From Cedecea lapagei (GTDB taxonomy: Bacteria > Pseudomonadota > Gammaproteobacteria > Enterobacterales > Enterobacteriaceae), in contig NZ_LR134201.1 in NCBI RefSeq assembly GCF_900635955.1, forward strand, positions 620,001-684,000: a DNA stretch of 64,000 bases, read 5' to 3'. The translations under genes were made by a program, and so were the position numbers. This document shows positions 8,205 to 15,712 of this stretch, in pieces (position 1 is the stretch's first letter; the number at the start of each line of letters is the position of its first letter). A model generated the notes under the pieces. It saw only the letters and a program-made list of their open reading frames with translations, did not search any database and was not told where the DNA came from.

Positions 8205-8613
8205 GTCTCCTGATAAATCAACAGATTAGCATTTTTCAGTTAGTTGTGTTGCCAAGCCACAGCAGGGACAGCTCAAACTTCCATTATCATATTCCCGATC
8301 ATGCCGTATAGCTGGCACCACTTCTACAGACTGATCACACGCATTTAAGCCCGATGTGCGGCCTTGTGGCTGCGTAAACAGGTGAATAGTGGTAATGCCC
8401 CGGTAACTACAGATCCAGCTCTGCCAGCGTTTCGCTCACGCTCCGAAAGGTACACGAGCACCCTGATAAGGTGTGATCCCTCGGACAATCTGATGAAGTT
8501 GCTACGCTCCGCTTGTTGCTTGTACCACTAACGGGGCTTTATGGCTTCTATTGTCAAAAACTTGGTTCGCTGTAAAATTGAGCATAAAGAATAGCTTAAT
8601 AAGAAAAATTTCT
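8205..8613. other. Left-end spacer of the island without a gene
   Basis: A 409-bp stretch inside attL. No ORF with a credible start or codon pattern is seen on either strand, and no strong promoter or repeat. It could hold recombinase arm sites or debris of a lost gene. Confidence 0.5.
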
Positions 8614-9189
8614 ATGACATGGTTGAAAGACCTTAGCAAAGACAGCATATCGGGCGTTATCGTTGCACTTGTTACTGGCGGAAGTGGGATCGCCGTTGTT
8701 GTGTGGCTATGGAATTACATTAAGCATTTCCTCCATTGGTTAATGGACATCCTTACCTTCCCAGTAACAATGCCCTTATGGAAGCTCCTCATCTTATCGA
8801 TCTTATTATTGGTAATTTTACCTATTGTCGGATTTGTAATGCGCTGTCGTATTGCATCGAAAGCTACAGGACAAGAGGGCAGTTTTTTGGATTATACTTC
8901 GGATAATATTTATGAAATGATAGTTTCTTGGGAATGGACTAAAGCATTAGGAGATCGCGGATACTCGTTAAGAAATCTTCACATGAGATGCCCTAAATGT
9001 GGAGGCCTTCTTAGCCAACACTCCAGCGTTGATTACTATAACTATGCTCCATTTCCTATTATCAAGTGTAATTTCAAAGGTTGTGGGTGGAAAATATCCT
9101 CAGATATGGAACGATTAAGCTATGGAGAAATGTATACAAGATTAGCTGAAGAGATTGATAGACGTTGCTATCAAAAGTTTAGAGGTTAA
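8614..9189 (+). CDS. Membrane protein with C-terminal zinc ribbon, function unknown
   Basis: A 191-residue island cargo protein that I do not recognise. Two hydrophobic segments (about residues 13-33 and 56-77) suggest an inner-membrane hairpin with a cytoplasmic C-terminal part. That part has a probable zinc ribbon: Cys126-x2-Cys129 (MRCPKCGG) and Cys152 with Cys157 (KCNFKGCGW). The ATG at 8614 is preferred over an in-frame start at 8551, which would add 21 residues, because it places a hydrophobic helix close to the N-terminus; the ribosome-binding site (AAGAAAA) is weak. Base composition is clearly AT-richer than the core. A small transmembrane protein with a nucleic-acid-type zinc finger in a tRNA island could belong to a phage-defence function, but this is only inference. 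Confidence 0.7.
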   Translation: MTWLKDLSKDSISGVIVALVTGGSGIAVVVWLWNYIKHFLHWLMDILTFPVTMPLWKLLILSILLLVILPIVGFVMRCRIASKATGQEGSFLDYTSDNIYEMIVSWEWTKALGDRGYSLRNLHMRCPKCGGLLSQHSSVDYYNYAPFPIIKCNFKGCGWKISSDMERLSYGEMYTRLAEEIDRRCYQKFRG

Positions 9190-9218
9190 TTTCGAGACTG
9201 ATAAATTTGGAGTGAAAA

Positions 9219-9702
9219 ATGTCAAAAGAATTACTGCCTATCTTTAGCGCTCTATTCTCCTTCATTGCTCTTATTGTCAGCATAATTGCTCTGTATAAAC
9301 ACATATCGATCAAGGAAAAATGCTGAGCATGATTCATTAAGAAAAATGAAAATTGATACAGTGAAAGAGCTTCGTGAGGTTGAACTGGTTTACCGTGGAA
9401 TATGTAGTGACACGGAAGAGCTTATCAAGTCTTTAGAAATGAGTACAAATATGAACCCTTATGGTAAGAAAGAACTTCTTAAGGGGGTCAAAGATAACCT
9501 TGGTTTCTTTACACAAAGTAGACAAGGTGTTACAAACATAATCTCTAAACTTGATGAGAATTTTAGAAACATCAGTCGCGAAGAAATTGAAAATATTGCT
9601 TAATTCACTGCGTTTGAAGCAAATCGTTTAGCCGAAAATGGAAAAATAATTAAAAAACGCTTCAAAGATTTGAAGGAAATGATCGGCATGGCACCCCATT
9701 AG
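9219..9702 (+). pseudogene. Broken gene for a membrane-anchored helical protein
   Basis: Three pieces read as one interrupted gene. The ATG at 9219 starts a 35-residue peptide with a transmembrane helix (ALFSFIALIVSIIALY) that ends at TGA 9324. The run of five A at about 9316-9320 lets the next frame continue as KNAEHDSLRKMKIDTVKEL, a charged, helix-rich stretch. That frame stops at TAA 9601-9603, yet stays open for 32 more codons (FTAFEANRLAENGKIIKKRF) to TAG 9700. A one-base indel and a nonsense change explain both breaks. The conceptual product is about 160 residues, one N-terminal membrane anchor plus a helical cytoplasmic domain. It starts 29 bp after the zinc-ribbon gene, so the two were probably one operon. 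Family not recognised. Confidence 0.7.
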
Positions 9703-10183
9703 AAAATGTTAGGTGTTATTTTTGATTGTCTGTTACATCAAAAGTTCGGGTATAAGGGCATGATTGCGAGCGAGTCACCAGCGTAAACAGGTAAATGCTG
9801 TTTTCATAAGTGCAAAGACGCTTCCCGCCTTGTAGCACCTGTTATATTGGTCCACTCATTGTAATTTTTCCTGCATATGCCGATAGCGGCAGCAGAGCCA
9901 GCACACAAAGTAAGGTTCTCTTTATTCCCACACCACGCCCCTTGGGTATCACATCTCTTCGCGTTCCAGTTTACATCCTCATGCTTAAAATATCCTACGG
10001 CTCTCGATTAGAGGTGCTTACAGTTGCTCTGATGAAAGCATTTTAAATATAGCCGCGCTGGCGCGTCGACTGTCATGTTCACGTAGTAGCCTGCTAGATC
10101 GCATCCAAAATTATGGATTTGAGAGCGCAGTGAGGTACTACTACCTTAATGAACCGAGACAAAGAAAACTGAAAACATAAGAG
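9703..10183. other. Intergenic island DNA without a supported gene
   Basis: About 480 bp. A 78-codon GTG-started frame at 9810-10046 has no ribosome-binding site and no recognisable domain, so it is not called. Nothing else is visible apart from the terminator-like hairpin at its right end. Confidence 0.5.
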
Positions 10184-10207
10184 CCGGGATTAACCCCGGT
10201 TTTTATT
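10184..10207 (+). terminator. Terminator-like hairpin
   Basis: CCGGG and CCCGG arms around ATTAAC are followed by TTTTTATTT on the plus strand. It would stop rightward transcripts from the island and overlaps the 3' end of the leftward gene at 10203. Confidence 0.65.
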
Positions 10208-10811
10208 TGAATGTAATGAAGTCTTCAAATTTTGTTTTTTGTATTTCAGAACATTTATCAAGATATTCAGTTGTAAGTGCTTCATAGTCTTTATAATGTT
10301 GAAATAATTCTGAAAGATCTTCTTTTGAAATTAACTTCCCTTTTGAGGAGTTGATTGCACATGCGAAGAAGTTAGTAATGTTAACTGATATCTTATTGGT
10401 GATGCTAACAATATCTTGCACTTTAGAAAAAGATTCACCTTTGAATATTATGTTGAAATTGTTAGTTTTAATAAATAAATTACCGATGGTCATGGAGTTC
10501 TGAAAGGCGTTAGAACCTATCTCTTGGATTTGAAAGTATAAGTTTGGAGAGATATTGATATTGTTTTTATATAATTCATCCAATGTGTTCATCACATAAT
10601 TTAGGGAGATCCGTATTTGAATATACTTGGCCCGTGTATTTGTGATCTCATCATATAATGCTAATGCTGTATGAAAAGCAACATCATTCTTTTTTACATC
10701 AAGATAGTCTTTCAATTTTGACCCGCCAAAAACTACCCCACCAACCACACCTAACGCTGTTACAGCATTCGATGCGATGGAGATAACATTATCCCATGAT
10801 TGTAGATCCAT
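10203..10811 (-). CDS. Island protein with hydrophobic N-terminus, function unknown
   Basis: A 202-residue, AT-rich gene. An N-terminal amphipathic or membrane segment (about residues 9-30, SIASNAVTALGVVGGVVFGG) precedes a long helical, soluble region rich in Asn, Ile and Lys without recognisable motifs. CAGGAGAG lies about 10 bases before the ATG at 10811. It starts 47 bp beyond the end of the integrase frame on the same strand and may once have been co-transcribed with it. Codon use is strongly biased to A/T-ending codons, unlike the flanking core genes, pointing to horizontal origin. An effector or defence role is possible but unsupported by any motif. Confidence 0.75.
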   Translation of the reverse strand: MDLQSWDNVISIASNAVTALGVVGGVVFGGSKLKDYLDVKKNDVAFHTALALYDEITNTRAKYIQIRISLNYVMNTLDELYKNNINISPNLYFQIQEIGSNAFQNSMTIGNLFIKTNNFNIIFKGESFSKVQDIVSITNKISVNITNFFACAINSSKGKLISKEDLSELFQHYKDYEALTTEYLDKCSEIQKTKFEDFITFK

Positions 10812-10858
10812 TTTTGGGGCTCTCCTGAAGTCAATGGGAGCTGATTTGCCCCAGAGGT

Positions 10859-12057
10859 TTACTCTATATTACCGTAACTTACCAACTCTACATATCCTGA
10901 TAACTCTAGCATCCCTGCGCCTTTGCTATACGTCCTGAATGCTTCGGTTTTCGCTTTCTGTTCGGTGTGTCCAGTGATGGCTCCGATCCGTTGTTCGGGA
11001 ACTCCTGCACGGTCCAGGCTGGTGATGAACATCCCTCGCAAAGATTGGAAGCACTGCCGATCTGTAGCTGTTGTCAAAACGCTATCACGCAGCCGGGTGA
11101 ACTTTTGGCTGTACCACGGCCCCGTTTACCATCCTTGCGAATGATCTTGTTTGACTGTGCCAAAATATATTCACCGCTGTTATTTGCCAGGTGTTTATCA
11201 ATAATGCCAATCAGAAGAGAGTGAATAGGAACGTACCGCACCCCGGCGAACGTTTTAGATTTGCTAACGAAAAAGCACCGCATACCCTCCATCATTACAA
11301 TTTCATCCCGCTTGATGCTGGCGATCTCATCAAGTCGCATTCCTGAATACAGCCCAATCAATATGACATCTCGTAGAACGTCATCCGCTTCTCTAATAAG
11401 GACTTGCAATTGTTCAGGTTCAAACGGCTGATAACTTTCAATTGTGCGCCGTGCTTCGAGATTGTGACCGTGAAAAGGATTGCTGTCTGGTATCGAGTCA
11501 TATCGACGTTTAGAGAACTCGTAGAGGCTCCCCAAAGAGGTTAGCCAGTTCTGGACGGTCTGCGGTGCCGCCTTTTTCTGTTGGTCTTCTATGAAGTCTG
11601 TAACCGTTCTGCGTCCGATTTTGTTTAGTCCAATATCAACCTTCCCAATACTCTGGAGAAACACTTCTACGGCTCGCGCGGATTTGCTGAGTGTGGAAAA
11701 TGCCCGACGTTCACTATAAACCGTCATGTATTCATCACGTATGACTGCCAGCGTTGGGAGCGGAGATACTGCTATTGGCGCACTCTTTGCCTGTTTTATT
11801 GTAGTGTGAAGTGTGGTTATCGCATTCTGGATGCGAATGTCTTCCCGATCAGGATTCAACAGGGCTTTCAGGTTGTTGAACTCAATCAACATGTGATTTC
11901 TGAAGTGTCGAGCCTTAAGTATGTCCTTTGTCCCTGTGGATTTTCGCCAGGCTCGTTTATTGTCGAACAGGTGACGCATTTACGCAGGTACAAATACCTG
12001 AAAGATCCATACGCCCGAATGACTTTGAAAAAGATACTGATTGTTCTTGATAGTCAT
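10859..12057 (-). pseudogene. Tyrosine-type site-specific integrase, inactivated
   Basis: The conceptual protein begins at ATG 12057 (MTIKNNQYLFQSHSGVW), hits TAA at 11980-11982 after 25 codons and reopens at once in the same frame (MRHLFDNKRAWRKSTGT). The catalytic domain shows the first Arg in GLYSGMRLDEIASI and Lys in SKSKTFAGVRYVPI. The frame is lost near 11105, where KRGRGT should run into a segment read one frame over (FTRLRDSVLTTATDRQ). The last part carries QSLRG in place of the usual HxxR box, then GHTEQ and the nucleophile Tyr in FRTYSKG. So there is one nonsense codon, one frameshift and a substituted catalytic His. The TAAATG arrangement could permit reinitiation, but the frameshift would still remove the catalytic tyrosine. 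Confidence 0.88.
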
Positions 12058-12119
12058 GATTTTGATCCTCTAAAATCACGCTATCAGGTACAGCCATATG
12101 TACAATGTTGAGATGGACA

Positions 12120-12172
12120 AACGAGAGCTTCCCAAGCTCTATACGAGGGTTCGATTCCCTTCGCCCGCTCCA
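12120..12172 (+). repeat. attR, 53-bp direct repeat of the glyU 3' end
   Basis: Identical to 8152-8204 over 53 bp, with no tRNA 5' half in front. It marks the right junction; the integrase start lies 63 bp inside it. The first base outside belongs to the ancestral chromosome downstream of glyU. Confidence 0.93.
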
Positions 12173-12254
12173 ATACTTTCCTGGTCTATCCATTCTCCCT
12201 GATTATCTATGTGACGAGCTGAGCCAGCCCGCCAGTAGCTTGACGATTTGCATA

Positions 12255-12674
12255 TCACGGTGCCTGTTTACCCCACACCAGAGCCATGCCCTCGCTTTCC
12301 GGACGCACGCTTTTGAAACCGAATTTTTCATACAGCTCAGGCACATCAGCGACGAGGGTGATATATGCGCCGTCGGGAGAGTTCTGCTCAAGCCATGCCA
12401 TCAAATTCTCCATGACTGCTCGCCCAAGGCCTTGCCCCTGATATTCGGGATCGACTGCAATATCGACGATTTCAAAATTCAAAGCCCCATCGCCGACAAT
12501 TCTGCCCATACCGACAACGCGTCCTGAATGCTCAATCCGGACGCCGTAACAGCTTCTCGGCAGTCCTTTCCTGGCCGCTTCTAAAGGGCGAGGCGTTAGA
12601 CCGGAAATAGCCCGTAAACGACAGAAGTCTTCGGCGGAGGGAACGGCGTTAATAAGTGTATATTTCGAGTCCAT
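12255..12674 (-). CDS. GNAT-family N-acetyltransferase
   Basis: A 139-residue cytosolic acetyl-CoA-dependent acyltransferase. The acetyl-CoA-binding motif A is visible as VDPEYQGQGLGRAVMENL (Q/R-x-x-G-x-G/A type), followed by YEKFGFKSV, the usual motif B end. The ATG at 12674 is chosen because GAGG lies about 8 bases ahead; an ATG at 12689 lacks a site. It has the chromosomal GC content and sits just outside attR, so it is not island cargo. The acyl acceptor cannot be deduced; small amines or peptides are typical for this branch. Confidence 0.85.
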   Translation of the reverse strand: MDSKYTLINAVPSAEDFCRLRAISGLTPRPLEAARKGLPRSCYGVRIEHSGRVVGMGRIVGDGALNFEIVDIAVDPEYQGQGLGRAVMENLMAWLEQNSPDGAYITLVADVPELYEKFGFKSVRPESEGMALVWGKQAP

Positions 12675-12734
12675 TTTTAACCTCAACATCAGGGAGAATT
12701 ATTTATCCATAACATTGAATTAAGCACCGTACAA

Positions 12735-13376
12735 TCATGATTTCCCCGGCTTGATTAACGCTTTGCCCTGAGATGCTCGATAAGCGTTAGCGTCCCGCAG
12801 AGAATAAACGCAGCCACAATACTCCTGCTGATAAAACTGCTCGCGTTTGCAGATTTCAACCGTGCGTGCTGAGCCGCCTTGTTTACGCCAGTTGTGGGTC
12901 CAGTAGAACATTCCAGGATGGCGCGCTGCCGCTCGTTGGCCGCATTCGCAGACCTGCTCAAAATTTTTCCAGCGAGAAATGCCCAGCGAACTGCAAATCG
13001 CACCGAATCCGTGCTCTGCTGCATATAGCGCAGTTCGCTCCAGGCGCATATCAAAACAGGCCGTACAGCGCGCACCGCGTTCAGGTTCCCACTCCATGCC
13101 TTTCACTCGAGCAAACCAGTTATCGATATCATAATCTGCATCGACAAAGGGCACGCCGTGCTGCCCGGCAAAACGTTTATTCTCTTCCTTGCGAATGAGA
13201 TATTCCTTTTGCGGATGAATATTTGGATTGTAGAAAAAAATTGTGAAATCGATGCCCGATGCCAGCAAGGCTTCTATCACTTCGGAAGAGCAGGGGGCAC
13301 AGCAGGTATGCAGCAAAAGCTTGTTTGCGCCGTCCGGCAGCGTCAGTTTCGGGCGCTTAAATTCGGTCGTTGTCAT
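12735..13376 (-). CDS. queH: Epoxyqueuosine reductase QueH
   Basis: It reduces epoxyqueuosine to queuosine in the wobble base of tRNAs for Asp, Asn, His and Tyr, the last step of queuosine synthesis. At 213 residues it has the QueH (DUF208) cysteine layout: HTCCAPC with Cys25, Cys26 and Cys29 at the start, CTACFDMRLERTA in the middle and EYCGCVYS near the end. These hold an iron-sulfur cluster and a second iron. QueH is unrelated to the cobalamin-dependent QueG of E. coli and needs no B12. It is transcribed leftward between the GNAT and OlsF-like genes. Whether queG is also present elsewhere cannot be seen here. Confidence 0.9.
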   Translation of the reverse strand: MTTTEFKRPKLTLPDGANKLLLHTCCAPCSSEVIEALLASGIDFTIFFYNPNIHPQKEYLIRKEENKRFAGQHGVPFVDADYDIDNWFARVKGMEWEPERGARCTACFDMRLERTALYAAEHGFGAICSSLGISRWKNFEQVCECGQRAAARHPGMFYWTHNWRKQGGSARTVEICKREQFYQQEYCGCVYSLRDANAYRASQGKALIKPGKS

Positions 13377-13467
13377 GGTAGCTCAGAGAAAAGAGAGAAT
13401 GCCGGGAATTGTACCACCATGAGTAGGGATAATGGCGGGAGAGAGTGGATTCCCTCCCGCCGGTAAC

Positions 13468-15186
13468 TTATTTACCTTCTGCCGGTAAATGCATCCCGAC
13501 ATACCGCTCATAGCGGCTCTTTTTCAGGAACGTTAAATCGACCAACACCAGCCCGTCGACGCAGTCGTTGAATGCGGGGTCGCTGCCGAAATCAATAAAC
13601 TGCACGCCGCCCGGCTCGCAGAGCTCTGAATACTGCTTATAGAGCGTTGGAATGCCGCAGCCCATGTTGCTGAGCAGGGATTTTAAGCGTGCAAGATCTT
13701 CGCCGTAGTTTTCCCCTTTGAACTGCGCCAGCACGTCAGGGAGGCTTGCCGGGTAAGGGCTACGTGAAGAGGCAAGTGAATGGCTGGCGGGGAACCATAA
13801 CCGGTAAAACGCGACCAGGAGATCGCGGGCATCCGGCGGCAGGCCACCCGAAATGGATACCGGGCCGAACAAATAGCGATACTGCGGATAGCGGGCGAGG
13901 TAGGCGCCAATGCCCGACCATAGATAGTCCAGGCCACGGCGGCCCCAGTAGCGTGGCTGAATAAAGCTGCGCCCCAGCTCAATTCCGTGCTTCAGGACAT
14001 CATCCATCTTCTCGTCATAGTGGAACAGACTATAGCTGTACAGCCCATTCATGCCGCGTTTTTCAAGCTGCCGGGCGGTAGGCATAAAACGGTACGCCCC
14101 CACGATCTCAAGATCCTGTTCATCCCAGAGGATCAAATGCAGGTAATCATCATCGTAACGATCGAGATCCCGGCGTTTGCCGCATCCTTCGCCCACGGCG
14201 CGGAAAGCGATCTCTCTCAGTCGCCCAAGTTCGCGCAGAAGAGGAGCCTCTTCCTTTGCGTCACGGCGCTGCCAAAGATAAATCATTTTATCGTCGGCGG
14301 TGCGGCCCAGACACTCCGATTTTGCCAGCTCCCGGCGCAACATTGCCCGATCTTCCGCCCGGGCGATGGCGCTTTCTGTCGTGAACTTACCTGGAAGCCC
14401 TTTACCCAGCAGCTGAACGTGCTGGCGGCACTTCCTGGCTAGCTCACGCGGGAGCAGCTGCGGGCTATGCCAGCTTTCCCACGGAATACGCTGGCCTAAC
14501 GTGACCGGCAGGGTGGAGTTACGGCGGCGGAACATCTGCTGCATTAACAGCAGTATCGGCAGCATCGGCGAAATCATCGCGCTGATATAAAACAGCGCGC
14601 TGTTGTGGGCATGAATAAAGGCTGGCAGCAGCGGTACGCGGTACTTTGTGGCAAGCTTAATAAAGCCGGTGTGCCAGTGTCCGTCGGCAATACCCTGGCG
14701 AGAAAGGCGAGAAACTTCGCCCGCCGGGAAAAAGATCAGTACGCCGCCGTTTTCCAGCTGTTTCTCCATCAGCACCAGGGACGATTTAGGCGTGCGTCCG
14801 TTGATATTATCGACGGGAATAAACAGCGAACTTAACGGTTCAAGGTGGTTCAGCAGGCGGTTGGTCACGACTTTGACATCGCGGCGAACGCGGGAAACGG
14901 CATACAGCAGAGCCAGCCCATCAAGAGTGCCTGTCGGGTGGTTTGCCATAATGACTACGGGGCCGGTTTCGGGGATGTTTTCTAATTCGCGGGGAGAGAT
15001 GTTGCAGCGGATGTGTAGGTGTTCCAGAACTTGTTCGATCATATCCAGACCGCGGAGATGCGGGTGATTTTCCGCAAAGGCCTGGAATTCCTCCTCATAC
15101 AGCAAGCGTCTTAGCAGATTTTTTTGCCAGGATGCGGGCTTTGCCTGAGGCCAAAGGTCGTTAAGTACGTTATCGAGACTAAACAT
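13468..15186 (-). CDS. OlsF-like bifunctional acyltransferase
   Basis: A 572-residue two-domain protein. The N-terminal half is a PlsC-type glycerolipid acyltransferase, with the motif ANHPTGTLDG (His83, Asp89) and the later block IFFPAGEVSR. The C-terminal half (about residues 330-570) resembles the GNAT/OlsB-like N-acyltransferase (hemolysin COG3176 type), with YRFMPTARQ and LELGRS-like blocks such as GIELGRSFIQPRYWGRRGLDYLW. This domain order matches OlsF, which makes ornithine lipid by N-acylating ornithine and then O-acylating the lyso product. Ornithine-lipid synthesis is a proposal; another amino-acid lipid is possible. It would act at the cytoplasmic face of the inner membrane. No partner gene is adjacent. 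E. coli K-12 has no counterpart. Confidence 0.75.
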   Translation of the reverse strand: MFSLDNVLNDLWPQAKPASWQKNLLRRLLYEEEFQAFAENHPHLRGLDMIEQVLEHLHIRCNISPRELENIPETGPVVIMANHPTGTLDGLALLYAVSRVRRDVKVVTNRLLNHLEPLSSLFIPVDNINGRTPKSSLVLMEKQLENGGVLIFFPAGEVSRLSRQGIADGHWHTGFIKLATKYRVPLLPAFIHAHNSALFYISAMISPMLPILLLMQQMFRRRNSTLPVTLGQRIPWESWHSPQLLPRELARKCRQHVQLLGKGLPGKFTTESAIARAEDRAMLRRELAKSECLGRTADDKMIYLWQRRDAKEEAPLLRELGRLREIAFRAVGEGCGKRRDLDRYDDDYLHLILWDEQDLEIVGAYRFMPTARQLEKRGMNGLYSYSLFHYDEKMDDVLKHGIELGRSFIQPRYWGRRGLDYLWSGIGAYLARYPQYRYLFGPVSISGGLPPDARDLLVAFYRLWFPASHSLASSRSPYPASLPDVLAQFKGENYGEDLARLKSLLSNMGCGIPTLYKQYSELCEPGGVQFIDFGSDPAFNDCVDGLVLVDLTFLKKSRYERYVGMHLPAEGK

Positions 15187-15712
15187 ATTCGCTCCTCTTA
15201 CCGTTCTGCGCTCGACGGTAGAAGATCAAAATGAACGTTGCGTGTCAGCGAGGTGACGTTTCAGGGATATGATCATGGAACAAGCCGCGTTGGTTTTTTA
15301 TCCTGGCGGAACAGGGCGGCGGGCGAATAAGGCGTTTTTTAGCCAGGGTGACAGAGTAAATCCCGATGAAAAGTAGGTTAAATCTATCTGTCGTGCAAAA
15401 TAACGAGATATTTTTATAAATTATTGTTTTAAGTGATTTTTATTTAATATTTGTGGTTGTTTTTCTGTCAAGAGTTAAGTGCGTTTAATGAAAGTTTTAT
15501 CGTGAAAAATGAGATTTAAATCGACTTTTAATCTAAAAAACATCAATTTCGCAATAAAGTTGTTCTGCTCCTTGCTGATTTTTCGATGATCTACGCTAAA
15601 GTAGCCACCGCTGACGTAATGCCAGCCTATGACTAAAAAGCAACAACTGAACGCCGGAGCCGGCGTTTTTATCAACACCGCATCAAAAGAGACAACCTAT
15701 GGGAGTTCACAG
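15187..15712. other. AT-rich divergent intergenic region with leader hairpin
   Basis: 526 bp between the OlsF-like gene and the peptide transporter, AT-rich from about 15370 to 15600. At 15650-15671 an inverted repeat (ACGCC/GGCGT around GGAGC-type loop bases) followed by TTTTT lies about 42 bp before the transporter start, resembling an intrinsic terminator in the leader. A reading frame on the minus strand at 15475-15678 is not credible. No tRNA or known riboswitch is recognised. Confidence 0.5.

Larger units (their letters stand above)
8152..12172. mobile_element. 4-kb integrative element (genomic island) in glyU
   Basis: A 53-bp perfect direct repeat of the glyU 3' end bounds the segment (8152-8204 and 12120-12172). 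It carries a tyrosine recombinase gene at its right end and low-GC cargo genes unlike the flanking core. The element has a damaged integrase and no recognisable excisionase, replication or transfer genes. It is best seen as an immobile remnant or a satellite needing help in trans. About 49 bp of spacer joins the cargo gene at 10203-10811 to the end of the integrase reading frame. Confidence 0.92.

Noticed and set aside
9810..10046. 78-codon frame in the island
   Set aside because: It begins with GTG, has no ribosome-binding site, no domain and irregular composition.
11957..12193. 78-codon frame crossing attR and the integrase start
   Set aside because: It reads through tRNA sequence in a frame unrelated to the integrase, whose start is ATG 12057.
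15475..15678. 67-codon minus-strand frame before the peptide transporter
   Set aside because: AT-rich intergenic DNA, no ribosome-binding site, and it crosses the leader hairpin.
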